A program made the position numbers and the translations under genes. This document shows, one piece after another, positions 1 to 6,675 of a DNA stretch of 10,329 bases. The notes beneath the pieces were generated by a model that was not told the origin of the DNA, made no database searches, and saw nothing but the letters and a program-made list of their open reading frames with translations. Origin of the DNA: an uncultured Christensenellaceae bacterium (GTDB lineage: Bacteria; Bacillota_A; Clostridia; Christensenellales; UBA3700); assembly GCA_944381335.1 (NCBI GenBank), contig CALWKT010000119.1, positions 1 through 10,329 of the forward strand, read 5' to 3'. The first letter of the stretch is position 1; each line of letters begins with the position of its first letter.

Positions 1-536
1 ATGAGAAGCAGCTTTTTCGTTGAGGAAAGCAGTTTGTCGAGAAGTTTTTCGCGTGTATCCTTGCTCATTTCGTTGAGCGCGTAAGAAGCGGTGACGAGGT
101 CGTATTTTCCGTCGGGAGTAAAGTCGGCAGCGTCGCTTTTTATTATCTTCGCGTTCAATCCGCCCGCTTCGCAGAAAGAGCGGGCAAGGGTTATCATCGC
201 CTTTTCGCGTTCGACGAGGACGGCTGAATTTATCCCGACGGCTTCGTGAGCCGCGAAAAAAGCCGCTCCTGTTCCGGCACCTACGTCGAGCATGGACGAA
301 AAGCTTTCGTCTCCCGCACTCGCTTTAAGCGCAGAGTAAACGGCGGCGTAAGTCGCGGGCATGCGCACCGCGGCGTATACGACTGCCTGTTCGTCGGTCG
401 TAACAAGGCGCGCGCCGTCGCTTTTGTTATTCAGATAGGCGTCGGAAAGAGCGGACGAAAGCTTTTTCAGCTGCGAGGGTTTATACCTTTCTGCGAGTTT
501 TTCCGTCTGAGCTCTTACGTAATCGGGAAGTATCAT
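1..536 (-). CDS. Rsm22-family methyltransferase-like protein, N-terminal part (runs off left edge)
   Basis: My translation of the minus strand gives 178 complete codons from the ATG at 536 before the window ends. An SD-like GAGGTG at 541-546 precedes the start by four bases. Residues 54-66 (YAAVRMPATYAAV) resemble the conserved segment before the SAM domain in Rsm22-type proteins. LDVGAGTG at 83-90 is a class I methyltransferase motif I, VERE at 108-111 fits the acidic end of strand 2, SDAADF at 134-139 fits the next loop, and SYALNEM at 151-157 matches the family's post-strand-4 motif. Rsm22 proteins are known as assembly factors or putative methyltransferases of the mitochondrial small ribosomal subunit, and bacterial members exist, but the substrate here is unknown. 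The C-terminal half, where some members carry a cysteine cluster, is outside the window. The gene has its own promoter and is separated from the upstream ABC-F gene by a terminator. A generic class I methyltransferase is the alternative. Confidence 0.8.
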   Translation of the reverse strand, partial: MILPDYVRAQTEKLAERYKPSQLKKLSSALSDAYLNNKSDGARLVTTDEQAVVYAAVRMPATYAAVYSALKASAGDESFSSMLDVGAGTGAAFFAAHEAVGINSAVLVEREKAMITLARSFCEAGGLNAKIIKSDAADFTPDGKYDLVTASYALNEMSKDTREKLLDKLLSSTKKLLL

Positions 537-552
537 TTTTCACCTCGTTTTT

Positions 553-581
553 ATTATAAGGCTTTAAATTCAAAATTTCAA
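553..581 (-). promoter_or_regulatory. Sigma-A-type promoter of the Rsm22-family gene
   Basis: Read on the minus strand, TTGAAA (581-576) and TATAAT (558-553) are separated by exactly 17 bp. Transcription should start near 545-546, which is the first base of the GAGGTG ribosome binding site, so the leader would be only about ten bases. The site lies just past the terminator of the upstream gene, which supports independent transcription. Confidence 0.7.
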
Positions 582-601
582 CGCGAAATACGTTCTGAAT
601 G

Positions 602-633
602 AAAAACGCTTCCTCGGATAAAAAGGAAGCGTT
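602..633 (-). terminator. Rho-independent terminator of the ABC-F gene
   Basis: On the minus strand a perfect 10-bp stem (AACGCTTCCT at 633-624 pairing with AGGAAGCGTT at 614-605) closes a nine-base loop and runs into five consecutive T residues (606-602). It lies 58 bp past the ABC-F stop codon and before the next promoter, as expected for a transcription end. On the plus strand the stem is not followed by a T-run, so I read it as acting in one direction. Confidence 0.8.
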
Positions 634-690
634 GTCGGATCGTTTATTTCCGCAGTCGAAGAGTGTTTTGCGGGGAAGATAAAAGTCGTA

Positions 691-2253
691 TCAATGCCCC
701 AGTTTAACCGTTTCGACGTCGAATATCTTGTCGCAGAGTTTTTCAGCGTAAAGCGGCTCGTGGCTGACCAGTATCACCGCGCCTTCATATTGTGCAAGCG
801 CTTCAAACAGCGCCTCTTTCGCGTTTACGTCCAGGTGGTTTGTCGGTTCGTCGAGGACGAGAAGGTTGCTTTCTTTCTGCATAAGCGCACACAGCTTTAT
901 CTTGACCTGTTCGCCGCCGCTGAGGTTTCCGATAGCCTTTGTCGCGAGGTCGCCTTTTATACCGACTCCCGCCAGTTTTGTGCGTATTTCTTTTGCCGAC
1001 ATTCTGGGGAAGGTTTCGTTCATGAAAGAGACTGCATTGTAGCCGTAAGTCCTGAAAATGAGATCCTGCTCGATATAGTTGACCTTGGCGTTGGGGTTGT
1101 ACGAAAAGCCGCCGGACACGGGTTTCAGCTTGCCCATGATCGTCTTGAGCAGGGTGGTCTTGCCTATGCCGTTGGTTCCGCGGATCCACAGTTTTGTATC
1201 GCCGCCGATCGTAAACGACACGGGCGGTAATATCGCCTTGCCGTCGTAGCCCACTTCAAGGTCTTTGACTTCGAGAAGTTTTTTGGTCACTACGAGAGAG
1301 TAGGGAAAGCTGAAAGAAGGTTTTTCCACGTTGACAGGCTTTTGCATGACTTCGATGCGGTCGAGCATCTTTTTGCGGCTGTTCGCCATGCCTGCGGTCG
1401 CCGCGCGCGCCTTGTTGCGAGCGATGTAGTCTTCCATACGCTTTATCTCGCGTTGCTGGCGCTCGTAGTTGTCGGCGTACTGTTTTGCGTTCTGTTCGTG
1501 CTGGGCGAGGTATTCGTCGTAGTTGCCCCAGTATTTCTTTATCTGCCCGTTTTCTATGTTTACGATTATCTTGCAGACGTCGTTGAGGAATACCGTGTCG
1601 TGAGAGATGAGGATGAAGGTACCCTTGTAGCCGTCCAGGAATTTTCTCAGCCATTCTATATGCTCGAGGTCGAGGAAGTTGGTCGGCTCGTCGAGAAGCA
1701 TGACGTCCAGGTTTTCGAGCAGAAGTTTTGCCAGCATGAGTTTGGCACGCTGACCGCCGCTCAGCCTGGATATCACGGTGTCGTAGCCGAACGCGCTGAT
1801 GCCGAGGCCGCCTGCGACTTTTTTGATCTGAGAATCGAGGTCGTAGAAATTCGCGTCTTCAAGCTGCTCCTGCATACGGCTGCTTTTGGTTATCATCGCG
1901 TCAAGTTTGTCGGGATCGCTTTCGTCGCCCATCGCGGCATAAAGGTTTTCAAGCGCTTCGTTGAGAGCGTAAAGGTGGTTGAAAGAGCCTTTCAGATACT
2001 CCATCACGGTTTGAGAGCGGTCGATATCCGCATGCTGATCAAGGTAGCCGAAGCGTATGCCTGAAAGCCACTTTATTTCGCCCGCGTCCTGAGACAACCT
2101 TCCCGAGATTATATTCATAAATGTGGATTTGCCCGCGCCGTTAAGTCCGACCACGCCGATATGCTCGCCATTGTTGACGGTGAGGTCGGCATTGTCGAAA
2201 AGCACTTTATTGTCAAAGACGTGGGTCAGACCCTTTATGGTAAGAATACTCAT
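691..2253 (-). CDS. ABC-F family ATPase (ribosome-associated, no membrane domain)
   Basis: The protein has 520 residues with two ATP-binding cassettes in one chain and no membrane segment, which is the ABC-F layout. Cassette 1 has Walker A GLNGAGKST (36-44), signature LSGGQ (164-168), Walker B LLDEPT (186-191) and H-loop SH (217-218). A charged linker of about 75 residues (roughly 245-320, rich in Q, R and K) occupies the place of the P-site tRNA-interacting motif. Cassette 2 has Walker A GTNGIGKTT (359-367), signature LSGGE (444-448), LVLDEPT (465-471) and SHEP. ABC-F proteins act in the cytoplasm on the ribosomal E site, some relieving stalls and some giving drug resistance; this sequence alone does not separate a housekeeping factor from a resistance type. 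I chose ATG 2253 (MSILTIKGL) over GTG 2307 because family members start this way and the -35 box lies inside the longer version. No clear ribosome binding site is present. Confidence 0.93.
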   Translation of the reverse strand: MSILTIKGLTHVFDNKVLFDNADLTVNNGEHIGVVGLNGAGKSTFMNIISGRLSQDAGEIKWLSGIRFGYLDQHADIDRSQTVMEYLKGSFNHLYALNEALENLYAAMGDESDPDKLDAMITKSSRMQEQLEDANFYDLDSQIKKVAGGLGISAFGYDTVISRLSGGQRAKLMLAKLLLENLDVMLLDEPTNFLDLEHIEWLRKFLDGYKGTFILISHDTVFLNDVCKIIVNIENGQIKKYWGNYDEYLAQHEQNAKQYADNYERQQREIKRMEDYIARNKARAATAGMANSRKKMLDRIEVMQKPVNVEKPSFSFPYSLVVTKKLLEVKDLEVGYDGKAILPPVSFTIGGDTKLWIRGTNGIGKTTLLKTIMGKLKPVSGGFSYNPNAKVNYIEQDLIFRTYGYNAVSFMNETFPRMSAKEIRTKLAGVGIKGDLATKAIGNLSGGEQVKIKLCALMQKESNLLVLDEPTNHLDVNAKEALFEALAQYEGAVILVSHEPLYAEKLCDKIFDVETVKLGH

Positions 2254-2263
2254 AGCACCGACT

Positions 2264-2292
2264 ATTTTACAATAAGAGGCGAAAACAGTCAA
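2264..2292 (-). promoter_or_regulatory. Promoter of the ABC-F gene with near-leaderless spacing
   Basis: On the minus strand TTGACT (2292-2287) and TAAAAT (2269-2264) are separated by 17 bp. The expected transcription start at about 2256-2257 lies only three or four bases before the ATG at 2253, and no Shine-Dalgarno sequence fits in between. This supports the shorter protein start and suggests initiation on an essentially leaderless mRNA. Confidence 0.6.
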
Positions 2293-2309
2293 CTTTTTCG
2301 CGCGCACTA

Positions 2310-2338
2310 TTGAAAGAGCGGCAGTGTAATGATAAAAT
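2310..2338 (+). promoter_or_regulatory. Promoter of the oxidoreductase gene, divergent from the ABC-F promoter
   Basis: TTGAAA (2310-2315) and TAAAAT (2333-2338) are separated by 17 bp. The predicted start near 2345 coincides with the beginning of the AAAGGAG ribosome binding site (2345-2351). The two divergent -35 boxes are separated by only 17 bp (2293-2309), so the polymerase sites lie back to back. Confidence 0.6.
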
Positions 2339-2357
2339 GTTAGAAAAGGAGAAAAAT

Positions 2358-3344
2358 ATGAAAGAATTCAGATGGGGCGTTATAGGCGCAGGAATGATAG
2401 CGAAAACGGTTTGCAGAGAAATCGTGAAGAGCGGGAGACATAAGATCGCCGCGGTATATTCGCGTACGTATGCCAACGCGCGTAAGCTGGCGAAAAAATA
2501 CGGCGCGAAATGTTACGGAACGCTTGACGAAATGCTTGAAGACAAGGACGTCGACGGCGTGTATATCGCTACGCCTCACTCTGCGCATTACGCGAATATG
2601 CTCGCTTGTCTTGATCATGGCAAACCGTCGCTTACCGAAAAGGCGTTCACCGTGAACGCCGCTCAGGCAGAAAAGGTGATCACGCTGGCAAAAGAGAGGA
2701 AAATCCTTGTCTGCGAAGCTATGTGGACGAGGTTTCAGCCCGTAGTGCTGGCGGTTGCCGACGAGATAGCAAGCGGGGCAATAGGCGATATAAAGCGCTT
2801 TAAAGGCGGCTTTTCCACTCCGGCAACGTGGGTCAGACCGTTTTTGTCGGACAGGCTGTTCAAGCCCGAATATGCCGGCGGCGCGCTCCTCGACGTGGGC
2901 GTATATCCGCTTTCTTTTGCCGAGATGCTCCTGGGAAGACCGTGGGATATAGAGATACGCGCGGAACTAGCGGACGGCATAGATTATTCGGACGAGATAA
3001 GGCTGACTTATCCCAAAGACGCGGTGTGCGAGCTCAGTTGTACGCTGAAAGGGCTGAGGAGCTTTACCGGGGTGATAGAAGGAGAGACGGGAAAGATCGT
3101 GATGCCCAATTACACACGCCCGAAAAAGGCGGTCGTTTACGGTGCGGACGGCAAGGTTAAAAAGGTGATAAGGGGCAAGAGGGGATACGTCTACGAGTTC
3201 GACGCTTTTGCCGACAGCGTCAGGAGAGGAGAGACTGAGTGCAGGTTCATGCCTTATATAGACACGGTTGAAGTGATGAAAATTATGGACGATTGCAGAA
3301 AATTATCAGGGCTTGCATATCCTGAAAACATCGAAAACACGTAA
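2358..3344 (+). CDS. Gfo/Idh/MocA-family NAD(P)-dependent oxidoreductase
   Basis: This 328-residue cytoplasmic enzyme has an N-terminal Rossmann fold with the dinucleotide-binding GVIGAGMIAK (7-16), followed by the ATPHSAHYAN segment (71-80). The family's EK pair is at 94-95 (LTEKAF), where the lysine is the usual catalytic contact. CEAMWTRFQP (119-128) resembles the subgroup related to dimeric dihydrodiol dehydrogenase and sugar dehydrogenases. GGALLDVGVYPL (174-185) replaces the more common GGxxxDxGxH with a tyrosine near the active site. Members oxidise or reduce sugars, inositols or related alcohols with NAD(P); the substrate cannot be told from this sequence. The start at ATG 2358 follows AAAGGAG by six bases and begins directly at the Rossmann strand. 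The gene lies 151 bp before glgB in the same direction, with no strong terminator between them, so some read-through is possible. A functional link to glycogen is not shown. Confidence 0.9.
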   Translation: MKEFRWGVIGAGMIAKTVCREIVKSGRHKIAAVYSRTYANARKLAKKYGAKCYGTLDEMLEDKDVDGVYIATPHSAHYANMLACLDHGKPSLTEKAFTVNAAQAEKVITLAKERKILVCEAMWTRFQPVVLAVADEIASGAIGDIKRFKGGFSTPATWVRPFLSDRLFKPEYAGGALLDVGVYPLSFAEMLLGRPWDIEIRAELADGIDYSDEIRLTYPKDAVCELSCTLKGLRSFTGVIEGETGKIVMPNYTRPKKAVVYGADGKVKKVIRGKRGYVYEFDAFADSVRRGETECRFMPYIDTVEVMKIMDDCRKLSGLAYPENIENT

Positions 3345-3395
3345 AAGTCGGTTTGTGACAAGCATAACATATGTCAATTACGGTAAAAAATGCGA

Positions 3396-3411
3396 TGTTT
3401 TGCGTAAAACA
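3396..3411. repeat. Perfect inverted repeat with central CG, candidate operator
   Basis: TGTTTTGCGTAAAACA has perfect six-base arms around a GCGT centre. It lies 23 bp upstream of the -35 box of the glg promoter. Short palindromes with a central CG are typical of LacI/GalR-type sugar regulators, including CcpA cre sites, but the spacing and arms do not match a standard 14-bp cre. As an RNA hairpin it would be weak and lacks a following T-run on the plus strand, so a DNA-binding role is more plausible. No regulator gene is visible in the window. Confidence 0.4.
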
Positions 3412-3415
3412 GGGC

Positions 3416-3464
3416 AAAAAAATAATATTGTATATTGAAAACGCAAAAGATATTATGCTATAAT
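3416..3464 (+). promoter_or_regulatory. Main glg operon promoter: A-tract, -35 and extended -10
   Basis: TTGAAA (3435-3440) is followed after 18 bp by TATAAT (3459-3464), with TGC directly before it (3456-3458), giving an extended -10. An A7 tract and A/T-only stretch (3416-3434 contains just one G) lies directly upstream of the -35 in the position of an UP element. Transcription should start near 3471, leaving a leader of about 25 bases containing the GAGGAAG ribosome binding site (3484-3490). Confidence 0.75.
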
Positions 3465-3495
3465 AATTACAAGTAAATTAGAAGAGGAAGTCTTT

Positions 3496-5418
3496 ATGGT
3501 CGAAAATTCCAAGAAGAAAGAACTCAGCCTGCCCGTATACCTTTTTCACGAAGGTACGAATTACGAGGCATACAAACTTTTCAGTCCGTCCTGCGAGAAG
3601 ATCGGCAAATCTAACGTGTGGACTTTCAGAGTCTGGGCGCCGCATGCGGAAAGCGTCAGCGTGGTCGGTGATTTCAACAAGTGGGACAGAGACGTCAATC
3701 CGATGACACGGGACGGCGAGATCTGGGAATGTAAGATAGAAGGTCTTGAGAATTTCGCGACTTATAAGTTCAGCATACAGACCAAAAAGGGCGATATCCT
3801 TATGAAGTGCGACCCGTTCGCCACCCATGCGGAGACAGCTCCAGCCAACGCTTCCAAGCTGTTCAGGTCGACTTACGTCTGGGGAGACTCAAAGTGGCAG
3901 GATTCGAAGAAGAAGTACGATCCATATCATTCTCCGATGAACATTTACGAGGTCCATCTCGGCAGCTGGCGCAGGTATGAGGACGGCAACATCTACAATT
4001 ACCGCAAGATAGCTGACGAACTCAGCGTATACGTAAAAGAAATGGGCTATACCCACGTTGAGATCCTGCCGGTCACGGAATATCCTTTCGACGGCAGCTG
4101 GGGATATCAGGTCACCGGTATGTACGCGCCGACGTCGCGTTACGGCACGCCCGACGATTTCAGATATTTCGTGGACAAGATGCACAAGAGCGGGATCGGC
4201 GTCATCCTTGACTGGGTGGTCGCGCATTTCCCCAAGGACGCGCACGGTCTTTACGAGTTTGACGGAGAGCCGCTTTACGAATATTCGGACGAACTCAAAA
4301 AGGAGCACAAGGAGTGGGGCACGAGAGTGTTCGACTACGGCAGGGCAGAAGTCAGGAGTTTCCTTATTTCGTCCGCAAGTTACTGGGTCAACGAGTTCCA
4401 CGTCGACGGCATCAGGATGGACGCCGTCGCCAGCATGCTTTATCTCGACTACGGCAGGAGAGACGGCGCGTGGAGAGCCAACGCTTTCGGCGGCAATTAC
4501 AACTTAGAGGCGATAGATTTCATAAAGCAGCTCAACACAGAGCTTCTTTCCAAGCATCCCGGACTTCTTATGATAGCGGAAGAGTCCACCGCGTTCCCGA
4601 TGGTGACCAAGCCTGCGTACGACGGCGGTCTCGGCTTTAATTTCAAGTGGAATATGGGCTGGATGAACGACATACTCTGTTACGTGTCAGCCAATCCTTT
4701 CTTCCGCAAGGATATGCACGACAAGATCACTTTCTCGATCACGTACGCGTTTTCGGAGAACTACATACTCCCGATATCTCACGACGAAGTGGTACACGGC
4801 AAGAGATCACTTCTCAACAGGATGCCGGGCGAATATCAGGAGAAGTTCGACGGCGACAAGGCGTTCCTCGGCTATATGATGGCGCATCCCGGCAAGAAGC
4901 TTCTGTTCATGGGCGGCGAGTTCGGGCAGTTCATAGAGTGGGACTACAAAAAGCAGCTCGACTGGTTCCTTCTGGACTACGACAGCCACCGCAACCTGCA
5001 CAATTTCGTCAAGGATCTGAACGCGTATTATCTCGCGCACAAGGAAATGTACGAAGAAGATTGCAGCTACGACGGCTTCAAGTGGATATGCGTGGACGAC
5101 AACACTCAGAACATCGTGGCGTTCAAGCGCGAAGCGAAGAACGGCGATTACACCGTTGCGGTGATCAATTTCAGCCCGGTGAGGAGGCAGAACTACTGCC
5201 TCGGCGTGCCCGAGTATAAATATTACGACGTCAGGCTTGACAGCAATTCTCCCAGGTACGGAGGCAATTCCGGCGTGACGAAGTATGAGCCTTTCGATGG
5301 AGAGATGCACGGTTTCGGGCAGTATATCAGCGTCGACGTCGCTCCCAACAGCGTCGTTTACCTCAAACCGGGCAAGTCTAAAAAGAGGAAGAAAAAGGTC
5401 GAAAAGGCCGCAAAATGA
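3496..5418 (+). CDS. glgB: 1,4-alpha-glucan (glycogen) branching enzyme
   Basis: GlgB cuts an alpha-1,4 glucan chain and re-attaches the piece by an alpha-1,6 bond, creating glycogen branches. Residues about 40-130 form the N-terminal CBM48-like module (FRVWAPHAESVSVVGDFNKWD region). The GH13 barrel follows, with LDWVVAHFPKD (238-248), GIRMDAV (305-311, nucleophile Asp309), MIAEESTAFP (359-368, acid/base Glu362) and PISHDEVVHGKRSL (426-439, Asp430). The C-terminal beta domain ends near 625. At 640 residues it matches the short Firmicutes form rather than the roughly 730-residue E. coli form with an extra N-terminal module. All catalytic residues are present. The last 14 residues (KSKKRKKKVEKAAK) form a lysine-rich tail beyond the usual fold, echoing the charged extension on GlgA. 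ATG 3496 sits five bases after GAGGAAG. The gene is first in the glg cluster, with its own strong promoter. Confidence 0.97.
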   Translation: MVENSKKKELSLPVYLFHEGTNYEAYKLFSPSCEKIGKSNVWTFRVWAPHAESVSVVGDFNKWDRDVNPMTRDGEIWECKIEGLENFATYKFSIQTKKGDILMKCDPFATHAETAPANASKLFRSTYVWGDSKWQDSKKKYDPYHSPMNIYEVHLGSWRRYEDGNIYNYRKIADELSVYVKEMGYTHVEILPVTEYPFDGSWGYQVTGMYAPTSRYGTPDDFRYFVDKMHKSGIGVILDWVVAHFPKDAHGLYEFDGEPLYEYSDELKKEHKEWGTRVFDYGRAEVRSFLISSASYWVNEFHVDGIRMDAVASMLYLDYGRRDGAWRANAFGGNYNLEAIDFIKQLNTELLSKHPGLLMIAEESTAFPMVTKPAYDGGLGFNFKWNMGWMNDILCYVSANPFFRKDMHDKITFSITYAFSENYILPISHDEVVHGKRSLLNRMPGEYQEKFDGDKAFLGYMMAHPGKKLLFMGGEFGQFIEWDYKKQLDWFLLDYDSHRNLHNFVKDLNAYYLAHKEMYEEDCSYDGFKWICVDDNTQNIVAFKREAKNGDYTVAVINFSPVRRQNYCLGVPEYKYYDVRLDSNSPRYGGNSGVTKYEPFDGEMHGFGQYISVDVAPNSVVYLKPGKSKKRKKKVEKAAK

Positions 5419-5432
5419 AAAATAATACAATT

Positions 5433-5446
5433 GTGGCGTGAGCCAC
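5433..5446 (+). other. glgB-glgC intergenic hairpin with GTGA tetraloop
   Basis: GTGGC-GTGA-GCCAC forms a perfect five-bp GC-rich stem capped by a GNRA-type loop (a further U·G pair is possible at 5432/5447). It lies 14 bases after the glgB stop and 13 bases before the glgC ribosome binding site. No T-run follows, so it is not an intrinsic terminator. It could mark an mRNA processing or stabilisation point that sets the ratio of GlgB to GlgC. Confidence 0.5.
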
Positions 5447-5459
5447 GACATATTTGATG

Positions 5460-5465
5460 AGGAGG
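5460..5465 (+). promoter_or_regulatory. Consensus ribosome binding site of glgC
   Basis: A full AGGAGG lies five bases before ATG 5471. It decides the start against the in-frame GTG at 5438, which falls inside the hairpin loop and has no ribosome binding site. Confidence 0.85.
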
Positions 5466-5470
5466 AGATT

Positions 5471-6664
5471 ATGTATTCCAACAACAAAGAGTGTGTAGCT
5501 ATGCTTCTCGCAGGAGGTCAGGGCACCAGACTTTACAGCCTGACCGCGAACCTTGCAAAGCCGGCGGTATCTTTCGGAGGAAAGTATAAGATCATAGACT
5601 TTCCGCTGTCAAACTGCATCAACTCGAATATCGACACGATAGGCGTGCTTACTCAGTACAGACCTTTCGCGCTCAACCAGTATATCGGCAACGGTCAGCC
5701 CTGGGACCTGGACAGGCTCAACGGCGGCGTATACGTTCTGCCCCCGTACATGAAGAGTGCAAAGTCTGACTGGTACAAGGGCACCGCAAACGCGATTTAT
5801 CAGAACATCGAGTTCGTCGACAAGTTCTCTCCCGAGTACGTTCTCGTGCTTTCGGGTGACCACATATACAAGATGGACTATTCGCAGATGCTCGATTACC
5901 ACAAGAAAAAGGGCGCGGCTTGCACGATCGCGGTCATCAACGTCAGCCTTGAAGAAGCTTCGCGTTTCGGCATCATGAACACCAATCCCGACGGCTCGGT
6001 CTACGAGTTCGAGGAGAAGCCCAAACAGCCCACGAGCACCAACGCTTCGATGGGCATATACATCTTTACCTGGAAGGAACTCAAGAAATATCTTATCGAA
6101 GACGAGGCGGACGAAAACAGCAGCAACGACTTCGGCAAGAACATAATCCCCAACATGCTCAAAGACGGACAGAAACTGTTCGCTTACAGGTTCGACGGCT
6201 ACTGGAAAGACGTCGGCACGATATCCAGTCTCTGGGAGGCGAACATGGACCTTCTCGACAAGAAGAGCGGTCTGCGCCTTGAGGACAGCAGCTGGAAGAT
6301 ATACGCGAGAAACGCGGCGGAGCCTCCTCATTATATGGGCGATCATGCGGTCGTCGTCAATTCTCTCGTCACCGAGGGTTGCGAGATCGACGGCACGATC
6401 AGAAACAGCGTCATTTCTTCCTGCGTAAAGGTTGAAGATGGCGCGATAATCGAAGACAGCACGATCATGCCGGGCGCGGTCATCAAGTCAGGCGCGGTAG
6501 TCAGATACGCCATCGTCGGCGACGGCGCCGTGATCGGAGAGAACGCAAAGGTCGGAGATACTCAGACGGGTATGGTTAAGGGCGAATGGCAGATCACCGT
6601 CGTCGGGCCGGGAGCTCAGGTGAAAGCGGGTCAGATAGTTCCCGTAAAAGCAATGGTCGATTAA
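5471..6664 (+). CDS. glgC: Glucose-1-phosphate adenylyltransferase (ADP-glucose pyrophosphorylase)
   Basis: GlgC converts glucose-1-phosphate and ATP to ADP-glucose and pyrophosphate, the committed and usually allosterically controlled step of bacterial glycogen synthesis. The 397-residue protein has the nucleotide-binding signature AGGQGTRL (14-21) followed by [20 protein letters not shown] (30-49). GTANA is at 104-108, and [10 protein letters not shown] (128-137) carries the metal/catalytic aspartate Asp130. The glucose-phosphate pocket segments EFEEKP (179-184) and SMGIY (193-197) and the YWKDVGT motif (244-250) are intact. From about residue 290 the hexapeptide pattern of a left-handed beta-helix is visible ([35 protein letters not shown]). 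Length is usual for Firmicutes, shorter than the roughly 430 of E. coli. It is probably the catalytic subunit, paired with the GlgD encoded 11 bases downstream. Effector preference cannot be read from the sequence. Confidence 0.97.
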   Translation: MYSNNKECVAMLLAGGQGTRLYSLTANLAKPAVSFGGKYKIIDFPLSNCINSNIDTIGVLTQYRPFALNQYIGNGQPWDLDRLNGGVYVLPPYMKSAKSDWYKGTANAIYQNIEFVDKFSPEYVLVLSGDHIYKMDYSQMLDYHKKKGAACTIAVINVSLEEASRFGIMNTNPDGSVYEFEEKPKQPTSTNASMGIYIFTWKELKKYLIEDEADENSSNDFGKNIIPNMLKDGQKLFAYRFDGYWKDVGTISSLWEANMDLLDKKSGLRLEDSSWKIYARNAAEPPHYMGDHAVVVNSLVTEGCEIDGTIRNSVISSCVKVEDGAIIEDSTIMPGAVIKSGAVVRYAIVGDGAVIGENAKVGDTQTGMVKGEWQITVVGPGAQVKAGQIVPVKAMVD

Positions 6665-6675
6665 GGGAGGAAAGT

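Noticed and set aside
246..602. Open plus-strand frame of 118 codons
   Set aside because: It lies opposite the Rsm22-family gene, crosses that gene's promoter and has no recognisable domain; the minus-strand product shows a clear SAM motif.
1342..2064. Long plus-strand open frame of 240 codons
   Set aside because: It is antisense to the ABC-F gene, whose frame carries all the expected motifs; the antisense translation shows no domain or ribosome binding site worth trusting.
3342..3434. Possible terminator after the oxidoreductase gene
   Set aside because: The only perfect stem (3396-3411) is AT-rich and short, and no T-run follows it on the plus strand; I list it as a candidate operator instead.
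5438..5471. Upstream in-frame start for glgC
   Set aside because: The GTG at 5438 has no ribosome binding site and sits in a hairpin loop, whereas AGGAGG is ideally placed for ATG 5471.
4807..5487. Minus-strand open frame of 226 codons
   Set aside because: It is antisense to glgB; its length follows from the GC-rich third positions of the real gene.
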